Positions 7,368 through 12,013 of a stretch of 12,013 bases of DNA are shown piece after piece. Position numbers and translations under genes: made by a program. This DNA is from Bacillota bacterium (lineage in GTDB: Bacteria > Bacillota > Clostridia > DSM-8532): positions 1-12,013 of the forward strand of contig JAEZLR010000021.1 of the NCBI GenBank assembly GCA_023415205.1. The letters are read 5' to 3'. The notes under the pieces were generated by a model. It was not told where the DNA came from and made no database searches. It saw only the letters and a program-made list of their open reading frames with translations. Each line of letters opens with the position of its first letter. Within the stretch, counting starts at the first letter, position 1.

Positions 7368-9198
7368 ATATTCTTGCACGTTCCAAGCCGTGCGTACCCT
7401 TTACTAGAATGGAGACCTCGTCGCATGCCATCTTGTCAAAGATATGGGCATTTATACGCTGATAGTTATCAGTGATTTCCTTCTGTGCCACAGTTTCACC
7501 ATTTTTGCTAAGCGTGACGGTATAGTCTTTTACCAGCTCGACGGGCAGACCCTTCACTTGAAGCTCGCAAACATTGCGGGATATGGAGGGCATGATCTCG
7601 TGACTCAGGTCTGTGTCAAAGGTTACACGGACCTCGCGAACGTTACTCTCCTTTGACAGACGAAGGGTAAGCTTTTCACCGTATTCGGTGAGTCGTGCAG
7701 ATTCCCAGTAATTCTTGGCATTGTCAATACTTCTGGCAACACCGTTAATGACGTTTATCGCCTGGGCACCAAGTGTTTCGCTACTAGCAACAACTGTCGC
7801 GCCACGGGCCAGATCAGTATCATCACGGTTTGAGAAACCAGGTATAAAGCAGTCCTGCTTCAGAAGCGCCTGCTGTAGCTCATCAATATGCTCCTTGCCG
7901 ATTTCCTTTGGAGAGCAACCGTAGCGAATTGCCATGGCTGCCGCGGTGCCAACCGCCTGACCTCCGACAGCACAGGTACCCATGACCCGTGTGGAGGTGA
8001 AGGCCATTTTAGAAGTGCTGATGTTGCGCCCGGCCAGCATCAGATTGCCGATGTCCTTACTGCAATAGCAGCGGTAAGGAATGGTATAGCATCCTTCAAA
8101 GTTGAAAATCTCGGAGGGGTACTTATCAAAATCCAGGATTCCGCCGCGTACATGGTTGTCCATCGGCCAACCACCATAGGCAACAGCGTCATCAAACACG
8201 CGGTTTGCGCGTATGTCATTTTCCGTTAAAACATAATCACCCTCAATGCGTCGGCTCTCGCGGTAGCCCGGCACCATGCCCACCCATTCGAGGTCGTAGT
8301 TTTCCAAGCCATGGTCGCTGACATTCTTCAGATGATCCCACACACCGTAGACGCATTTCATCAGTTCGTCCCGAATCTCTTCACCCTCACCGATAATGTC
8401 CTCATACTGACCGCCCAGTTCTATCCACCAGTAGCCGGAGTCAACCGCAAAAAAGCCAGGTAGCTGATTTTTCTTCTCGTCCGTGTCGACGATTGCACCA
8501 CCGTCGGCATGGGCAATGATCTTGTCAACGTGGGGACGGTAACGAAGATCTTCTTCCGTGAAATGATAGGCCCATATGGGGCGTTTGAACTTGACTGGCT
8601 CGCCGCGATCGGTGGCGATAAACATCAACGTGTTTCCCATCGTGTCCATGTTCGACTGCTCTGGTGCAGTTGGCTCGTTGAATTCGTGACGGCTCTCACA
8701 ACCGATACGATATGAGGCACCTGCCATCACGCTGAGCGTTCCATGGCCGGTTGCATCAACAAAAATTTTACCGTAAATCGTTATTTCAGTTTCTGTGGTC
8801 TGCTGGTGACAGAGGATACCGCGAACCTGACCCTCCCCCATAATCACGTCATCCATATTCGTGTTGAGATAGATCGTGAGATTATCCTGCAGATAGACTT
8901 TTTCCCACATTATCATGTCAAACACAGGAAAAACACTATAGGGGTTACGATACTTGTTTTCTAAAAGAATTTCTTCCAAGATTCCGGTTTCCCGTAGATT
9001 TGCTTTAGAAGAATGACAGTTTGCACCTACAATATGCATACGGATTTCAGAACTGGCGTTACCGCCAAAGACTGAGCGGTTCTGGACGATAGCAACCTTT
9101 GCCCCGTTCCGTGCTGCAGCGATCGCTGCGCACATACCGGAAAGGCCGCCGCCAACAACAACGATGTCATAAGTTACTGTTTTCTGTCTGACTGACAT
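7348..9198 (-). CDS. FAD-dependent oxidoreductase A (FAD_oxidored) with C-terminal F5/8-type-C-like domain
   Basis: A 616-residue flavoprotein and first gene of the operon. The Rossmann motif GGGLSG lies at 16-21. GGNASSEIRMHIVGAN (45-60) and DATGHGTL (148-155) match PF12831-type enzymes. RESRRIEG (313-320) and AGRN...TSTRVMG (389-407) align with the corresponding blocks of oxidoreductase B. After about residue 460 a separate module begins with LARGATVVASS and is rich in alternating beta strands to the end, resembling a discoidin/F5/8-type-C (CBM32-like) fold, here on a protein without a signal peptide. I chose ATG 9198 because AAGG lies eight bases upstream and the promoter start site is predicted near 9239; the earlier ATG at 9234 has no ribosome binding site. 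The reaction is unknown; cytoplasmic oxidation of an imported sugar or sugar derivative is inferred from the operon. Confidence 0.9.
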   Translation of the reverse strand: MSVRQKTVTYDIVVVGGGLSGMCAAIAAARNGAKVAIVQNRSVFGGNASSEIRMHIVGANCHSSKANLRETGILEEILLENKYRNPYSVFPVFDMIMWEKVYLQDNLTIYLNTNMDDVIMGEGQVRGILCHQQTTETEITIYGKIFVDATGHGTLSVMAGASYRIGCESRHEFNEPTAPEQSNMDTMGNTLMFIATDRGEPVKFKRPIWAYHFTEEDLRYRPHVDKIIAHADGGAIVDTDEKKNQLPGFFAVDSGYWWIELGGQYEDIIGEGEEIRDELMKCVYGVWDHLKNVSDHGLENYDLEWVGMVPGYRESRRIEGDYVLTENDIRANRVFDDAVAYGGWPMDNHVRGGILDFDKYPSEIFNFEGCYTIPYRCYCSKDIGNLMLAGRNISTSKMAFTSTRVMGTCAVGGQAVGTAAAMAIRYGCSPKEIGKEHIDELQQALLKQDCFIPGFSNRDDTDLARGATVVASSETLGAQAINVINGVARSIDNAKNYWESARLTEYGEKLTLRLSKESNVREVRVTFDTDLSHEIMPSISRNVCELQVKGLPVELVKDYTVTLSKNGETVAQKEITDNYQRINAHIFDKMACDEVSILVKGTHGLERARIYEVRIY

Positions 9199-9245
9199 AT
9201 CAGTACCTTCTTTCTTGAGTCGCTCAATTGCCATATTACGAAATT

Positions 9246-9274
9246 AGAATATCATAACTAAATACTTTTGTAAA
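9246..9274 (-). promoter_or_regulatory. Sigma-A-type promoter of the catabolic operon
   Basis: On the minus strand TTTACA (9269-9274, five of six to TTGACA) is separated by exactly 17 bases from TATTCT (9246-9251, four of six to TATAAT). Transcription would start near 9239, giving a leader of about 40 bases before the ATG at 9198. The -35 hexamer lies inside the proposed ROK operator, so repression by occlusion is plausible. Confidence 0.65.
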
Positions 9275-9288
9275 TGATTTTATATAAC
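9265..9288. promoter_or_regulatory. Candidate ROK operator, operon copy
   Basis: Contains the core TTTTGTAAATGATTTT (9266-9281) flanked by an AT-rich TATATAAC. The same core with one change occurs in the regulator's own promoter at 10762-10785; 18 of 24 positions match overall, with 15 of 16 in the core. It overlaps the -35 box of the operon promoter. The assignment to the ROK protein is inferred from position and recurrence. Confidence 0.6.
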
Positions 9289-9404
9289 TGTTTAAATAAG
9301 AGGTTACTTTTCGTCGTTTTGCACAATAATCCCCCCCACGTTTATGAATTATTATCAAACCACTTGTTTTTCACCATGGTTATTGTTAATAATGTAGTTT
9401 TTTG

Positions 9405-9451
9405 TCAAAAACAGAAAGCCCTTAGTCCACTCTATACATGGATTAAGGGCT
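9405..9451 (-). terminator. Intrinsic terminator of the ROK regulator gene
   Basis: Arms at 9440-9451 and 9417-9428 form a 12-position stem (AGCCCTTAATCC with GGACTAAGGGCT on the minus strand, one mismatch) around an 11-base loop, followed on the minus strand by TTCTGTTTTTG. It lies about 50 bases past the ROK stop codon and separates the regulator transcript from the operon. The rest of the 300-base gap 9199-9498 holds the operon promoter, the operator and AT-rich DNA with a run of seven C at 9331-9337; no gene is seen there. Confidence 0.8.
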
Positions 9452-9498
9452 CTACATTTTGTAGTATCCGAACATTTCCTGAGTTTGCTAGAACGGAA

Positions 9499-10641
9499 TC
9501 AAGGCAAAAGCAAGTCACTTTCCTGAATGCTCTTGTCAACCATCAGGCGCGCCGCACCGACAGCAAAGACCTCGCGTTTATACTTTCCAAGGTGGATAAA
9601 GGACATGTCATACTCGAAAATGATGTTGCGCATCACCTTCTCCTCAAGAGTATCCATATATTTTTCCAGGTATACGCTGATGTCGCCGCCAATAATGATA
9701 TCGCAGTCGAAAATCGTCCTCAGATTGGCTATAGCTAACGACAGGTAATCCAAATAGGTGTCCCAGACCTTGGCATTTTCTGTATTACCTCGACTCAGCG
9801 CATCAAAAAACTGCTCCAGCGTTTGATTTACATCTTCACTGAGCACTTGGGTTGAGCAGTATGTGTTTAGGCAACCCCGCTTTCCGCAGTAGCACTTCTT
9901 CCCGTTGGGAACAACGATCATGTGGCCAAACAGAACGGCTTTAAAGTTATTTCCAGAATAGATGTTACCGCATATATAAGCGCCTCCGCCGACGGTTTCG
10001 CTCAGAGAGATATAAATGGTATTTTTCTGTTTGTCATCAACTTCCGCCAAAACAGCGTTTTTCGCATTTTGGCCAAAGCAAGTGGGATACGGGATTGTTT
10101 GAGAGAATTTCGTCAAGTTGATTTCGCTATCACCAAGGGTCAGGGACTGCATGAGCAAGCCATTGTCCAATTTCATTGTGCCCGGTAAAGAGAAGCCGAC
10201 GCCCAGTAAGCGGCTTGGGTTCGCCACACCTATGCCATTACGCTGCAAAAAATCATTAATGATCTTACCAAAGCCAGCATAGTAGGATGGTGTATTCTCA
10301 TATCGTAGGTTTATACGCTCGCTATCTAACTTTTTCTGCGTCAGATCCATCAAAACTAGCTGCACATGATTTTTGGATATTTCCACGCCGGCGACACAGA
10401 ACGCGCCTTCGCGAATCGTCAATACCTTTGCTTTTCTACCGCCTGTTGAACCGTACTCACCGGACTCGCAAATCAGCCCTATTTCCAACAAATCATTTAC
10501 AATTTGGGATAATGTCGGCAGGCTTAAGCCCAACGCCGAGGCAAGCTCCTGTCGCGAAGCTCCGCCTTGATCCAGCAAATGCTTTGCAGCTCTAATTCGG
10601 TTAATATGTTTGACTTCTAAATTACTGCTAGTTTGGTTCAC
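9499..10641 (-). CDS. ROK-family transcriptional regulator (NagC/XylR type)
   Basis: A 380-residue protein with an N-terminal winged helix-turn-helix (about 10-60; ASRQELASALGLSLPTLSQI at 28-47) fused to a ROK sugar-kinase-like domain. The zinc motif is present as His240 plus CYCGKRGC (Cys250, Cys252, Cys257). The glutamate that normally follows GCL is Asn259, and the catalytic aspartate of the usual NDA motif appears as Asn in GQNAKNA (190-196), so sugar phosphorylation is not expected. GGDIS (318-322) is a further conserved ROK segment. The start is GTG at 10641 with AGGGA eight bases upstream. It is transcribed from its own promoter, ends at a terminator and lies directly upstream of the operon. 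A shared AT-rich element in both promoters suggests it represses itself and the operon until a pathway sugar binds. Confidence 0.93.
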   Translation of the reverse strand: MNQTSSNLEVKHINRIRAAKHLLDQGGASRQELASALGLSLPTLSQIVNDLLEIGLICESGEYGSTGGRKAKVLTIREGAFCVAGVEISKNHVQLVLMDLTQKKLDSERINLRYENTPSYYAGFGKIINDFLQRNGIGVANPSRLLGVGFSLPGTMKLDNGLLMQSLTLGDSEINLTKFSQTIPYPTCFGQNAKNAVLAEVDDKQKNTIYISLSETVGGGAYICGNIYSGNNFKAVLFGHMIVVPNGKKCYCGKRGCLNTYCSTQVLSEDVNQTLEQFFDALSRGNTENAKVWDTYLDYLSLAIANLRTIFDCDIIIGGDISVYLEKYMDTLEEKVMRNIIFEYDMSFIHLGKYKREVFAVGAARLMVDKSIQESDLLLP

Positions 10642-10761
10642 GGTTTATTTCCCTACTCTCTTAAGCAAAAAATCAATACCTTTACATCCGGCAGCTATCG
10701 CTGAAAGATTGCTGCGGTATAGCGCTTGATTGCAAATTGTATCTAGCTTCCGTATATAAAA

Positions 10762-10785
10762 GTTTTATAAATGATTTTTATAAAC
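10762..10785. promoter_or_regulatory. Candidate ROK operator, regulator copy
   Basis: Contains the core TTTTATAAATGATTTT (10763-10778) between two TTTATAAA half-sites spaced by five bases. It matches the element at 9265-9288 and covers the -10 box of the regulator promoter. This supports autoregulation by the ROK protein, which is an inference. Confidence 0.6.
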
Positions 10786-10805
10786 TCTTGCTAAAAATAT
10801 AGCAA
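10777..10805 (-). promoter_or_regulatory. Promoter of the ROK regulator gene
   Basis: On the minus strand TTGCTA (10800-10805) and TATAAA (10777-10782) are spaced by 17 bases. The -35 region is itself one arm of a palindrome, TTGCTA-6-TAGCAA (10788-10805), which may be an additional protein site. The predicted leader is about 130 bases. An alternative -10, TACAAT, lies further downstream but has no convincing -35. Confidence 0.5.
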
Positions 10806-10867
10806 AGGAAGCCTTGCTTGTCAATTAGCAGAAAATGAGAACCTTCATTTCAACGTTATTGCCACCA

Positions 10868-11140
10868 TTAATAACAATCCCAGTTATACATTACCTTACT
10901 GAAATCAAGCGCTTTAAAGGCTTCCTCTGTAATGAAAAAGTTACAAACGCCACTATCGCCCCACATGATTTCATGGCCATTTGTTCCTATACTGTCCATT
11001 TGAAGTAGAAGCCTCTGATAATCGCTATATCGGTTACTTACATCCCTTGGATCCTCCTGGGTAAAGGCCGGATAGCCTCCAAGCTTATGACCGAAGCCCG
11101 AGGTTTCATTATACATGTCTTCCGTTAATTCCTCGGGCAA
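10868..11140 (-). pseudogene. C-terminal fragment of a DUF1963 (YwqG-like) gene
   Basis: About 90 codons remain. Diagnostic blocks are GHKLGGYPAFTQEDPR, LLLQMDS, IMWGDSGVCNFFI and DFSKVMYNWDCY, which form the C-terminal part of the DUF1963 family (usually well over 200 residues). The open frame begins at TTG with no ribosome binding site and a stop codon closes the frame shortly upstream, inside a remnant of an IS256 transposase gene on the other strand. The N-terminal part is therefore gone and the piece is probably not expressed. DUF1963 genes often sit with SUKH genes in immunity clusters of polymorphic toxin systems. The neighbouring SUKH gene carries a second copy of its first 14 or so residues, ELTEDMYNETSGFG. 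Confidence 0.8.
11094..11137. repeat. Diverged direct repeat, copy 1 (in DUF1963 fragment)
   Basis: This 44-base segment matches 11348-11391 at 39 of 44 positions, including 21 identical bases in a row. Both copies encode ELTEDMY-N/D-E-T/A-SGFG in the same minus-strand frame. It is too long and too diverged to be an insertion-sequence target duplication and indicates two related gene copies or recombination between them. Confidence 0.85.
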
Positions 11141-11145
11141 ATCAA

Positions 11146-11307
11146 GGCAAAAGCATATTCCCTAATGATGAAGCATTGCTTAAATCGTTATATTTAGCCA
11201 CACAAGATGTTCTTAGAAAGTGGACCGGGCGTATTCACAACTGGAGCCAGATTTTGCTACAATTAAGTGTGTACTTTCCTGATCGGATCACGAACGAGAT
11301 CCTTTAG
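11146..11307 (+). pseudogene. 3' remnant of an IS256-family (mutator-type) transposase gene
   Basis: The plus strand encodes 53 residues then TAG, starting GKSIFPNDEALLKSLYLATQ and continuing DVLRKWTGRIHNWSQILLQL. This is the conserved C-terminus of IS256-family transposases, including the W-T-G-x-(I/V)-x-N-W block. All catalytic DDE residues are missing, because the frame is cut at about 11146 where the DUF1963 fragment begins. The 3' non-coding end of the element seems to continue to about 11343: read from the minus strand, the junction gives GGGTGTGTAAATAG, resembling the GTGTAAA-type ends I associate with this family. The insertion is a dead scar that cannot move by itself. Confidence 0.85.
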
Positions 11308-11328
11308 GAAAATCCCAATAGCACAAAA

Positions 11329-11832
11329 CTATTTACACACCCGTCCAAAGCCCGATGCTTCGTCATACATGTCTTCCGTTAATTCGTCGGGTATTTCGTC
11401 ATATAACTTATCTAAAAAATCATAAATATTATTAGCAAGAAAGTACATATTCTTCATACCATCGGGATTTTCTGGTTCATTCTCGTGATCCCAAAAATAA
11501 ATTTTCTCATGGTATGGTTCTATAGTCCCTAAGCAAATAACATTACCCCCAGGATCATCACCAATCGGGATAAACCCTTTAGGTAGTCTATACTCATACA
11601 TATCAATAACTTTTTCCAAATTATCGTACATATCACCTATCCCATTTAACACATTCACAACACTTGAACCTTGCTCTTTAGATATTTTAAAAAAACTTGG
11701 TTCAGTGTAACCACCATTCCAATGAAGTAAAAACGTAATATATTTCTCTGGTAACTTAATTCCACTTTTTACTTCAAATTGTTCAATCTGTTCCAATGTG
11801 AGTTTACTATTAGAACTTATTATCTTTGCCAT
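11329..11832 (-). CDS. SUKH (SMI1/KNR4) family immunity-type protein with altered C-terminus
   Basis: A 167-residue soluble protein. Family landmarks are LPEKYITFLLHWNGG (27-41), LPKGFIPIGDDPGGNVICL (83-101), IYFWDHE (111-117) and the final helix FLDKLYDE (139-146). SUKH proteins are commonly immunity proteins that bind toxins of polymorphic or contact-dependent systems; no toxin is visible here. The ATG at 11832 has a strong AAGGAGG 11 bases upstream. The natural domain ends near residue 146. Residues 149-163 (DELTEDMYDEASGFG) duplicate the start of the adjacent DUF1963 fragment, and the last residues RVCK plus the stop codon appear to come from the IS256-type element. The reading frame was therefore probably a SUKH-DUF1963 fusion or array that was cut by the insertion. 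The immunity domain is intact and may still work. This gene is visibly more AT-rich than the sugar operon. Confidence 0.88.
   Translation of the reverse strand: MAKIISSNSKLTLEQIEQFEVKSGIKLPEKYITFLLHWNGGYTEPSFFKISKEQGSSVVNVLNGIGDMYDNLEKVIDMYEYRLPKGFIPIGDDPGGNVICLGTIEPYHEKIYFWDHENEPENPDGMKNMYFLANNIYDFLDKLYDEIPDELTEDMYDEASGFGRVCK
11348..11391. repeat. Diverged direct repeat, copy 2 (3' end of SUKH gene)
   Basis: Partner of 11094-11137. Homology to the DUF1963 copy stops just before 11344, exactly where the sequence becomes the presumed end of the IS256-type element. Confidence 0.85.
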
Positions 11833-11871
11833 ACCTTATATGTCCTCCTTTTTATTTCTACCCATTTATAG

Positions 11872-11899
11872 TTGTGAATCCTCCCGGATAAGGTACAAT
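11872..11899 (+). promoter_or_regulatory. Candidate promoter for the rightmost plus-strand gene
   Basis: TTGTGA (11872-11877) and TACAAT (11894-11899) are spaced by 16 bases on the plus strand. Transcription would begin near 11906 and include the whole inverted-repeat leader at 11931-12004. Moderate match only. Confidence 0.4.
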
Positions 11900-11930
11900 A
11901 AGTTGCGCAAATTGAAGATTTAATAAAAAG

Positions 11931-12004
11931 GACATGTTTGCAGCCTTTTGGTAAAATAAAGTTACCAGACCAAATCTAACCGAAAGGAGAACTGCAAACA
12001 TGTC
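11931..12004 (+). promoter_or_regulatory. Leader structure that pairs the start codon and ribosome binding site
   Basis: GACATGTTTGCAG (11931-11943) is perfectly complementary to CTGCAAACATGTC (11992-12004), which contains the ATG at 12000. Next to it CCTTTTGG (11944-11951) pairs with CCGAAAGG (11980-11987), covering the ribosome binding site with one G-U pair; AGAA (11988-11991) bulges out. GGTAA/TTACC inside the loop may form an alternative small hairpin. About 21 base pairs would therefore block initiation in transcripts that include the left arm. Such structures are known in insertion-sequence transposase genes, where they prevent expression from outside promoters. Confidence 0.7.
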
Positions 12005-12013
12005 TAAGAAAAT
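12000..12013 (+). CDS. Start of an unidentified gene, probably a transposase (runs off right edge)
   Basis: Only ATGTCTAAGAAAAT is visible, encoding MSKK and part of the next codon. AAAGGAG (11983-11989) lies 10 bases upstream, so a real start is likely. The self-pairing leader and the adjacent IS256 scar suggest an insertion-sequence transposase, but too little sequence is present to name a family. Confidence 0.5.

Noticed and set aside
9305..9330. Possible CcpA (cre) site on the minus strand around GTGCAAAACGACG
   Set aside because: The TG-N-AAR-CG core has one extra A and the right half does not match, so the consensus is not met.
9320..9360. Inverted AATAAT/ATTATT around a run of seven C as a riboswitch or regulatory hairpin
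   Set aside because: The stem is six A-T pairs only and it lies upstream of the predicted transcription start, so an RNA role is unlikely.
9403..9408. Perfect TTGACA on the minus strand as a second operon promoter
   Set aside because: It lies in the T-tract of the ROK terminator and has no good -10 box at 16-18 bases; the nearest candidate, AACAAT, is only 15 bases away and weak.
9274..9738. Plus-strand open frame of 154 codons over the ROK terminator region
   Set aside because: It crosses the terminator hairpin and the antisense of the ROK gene, has no ribosome binding site that stands out and no familiar domain.
11412..11430. AAAATCATAAATA resembling the proposed ROK operator
   Set aside because: It matches only part of the core, lies inside the SUKH coding region and is explained by AT-rich codons.
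1..12013. CRISPR array, tRNA or rRNA genes
   Set aside because: No regularly spaced repeats and no tRNA- or rRNA-like segment were seen on either strand.

Overview
The window looks like a chromosome segment of a low-to-moderate GC Gram-positive bacterium, most likely a Clostridia-type Firmicute. The signs are AAGGAGG/GAAAGG-type ribosome binding sites, a lipoprotein-anchored sugar-binding protein, a MalF/MalG-type permease pair without its own ATPase, a DUF624 (YesL-like) membrane protein and a ROK regulator. I cannot name a species from the sequence alone.

Positions 1 to about 10,800 hold one coherent carbohydrate catabolic locus, all on the minus strand. In transcription order it contains: a ROK-family regulator (10641 to 9499) with its own promoter and terminator; then an apparent eight-gene operon with a good sigma-A promoter at 9246-9274. 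The operon encodes FAD-dependent oxidoreductase A with a C-terminal beta-sandwich (9198 to 7348), a DUF624 membrane protein, a sugar-binding lipoprotein, two ABC permeases, a type I sulfatase without signal peptide (3233 to 1755), FAD-dependent oxidoreductase B (1709 to 318) and a zinc-type medium-chain dehydrogenase that runs off the left edge (289 to <1). A near-identical AT-rich element occurs in both the regulator promoter and the operon promoter and is the best candidate ROK operator. Two intercistronic hairpins bracket the binding-protein gene.

My reading is that the ABC system imports an intact, probably sulfated, small glycan or sugar derivative. The cytoplasmic sulfatase would then remove sulfate, and the two FAD enzymes plus the NAD(P)-type dehydrogenase would carry out redox steps on the sugar. 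No glycoside hydrolase, kinase or aldolase is visible, so the pathway is incomplete in this window and the substrate is unknown.

From about 10,868 to the right edge the DNA is visibly more AT-rich and looks like a decayed mobile or immunity patch. It contains a C-terminal fragment of a DUF1963 (YwqG-like) gene, the last 53 codons of an IS256-family transposase on the plus strand, and a SUKH (SMI1/KNR4) immunity-type gene. The SUKH 3' end carries a copy of the DUF1963 segment and then appears to run into the IS end. At the far right is the start of another plus-strand gene at 12000. Its leader can fold so that both the ribosome binding site and the start codon are paired, a layout typical of transposase genes protected from read-through transcription.
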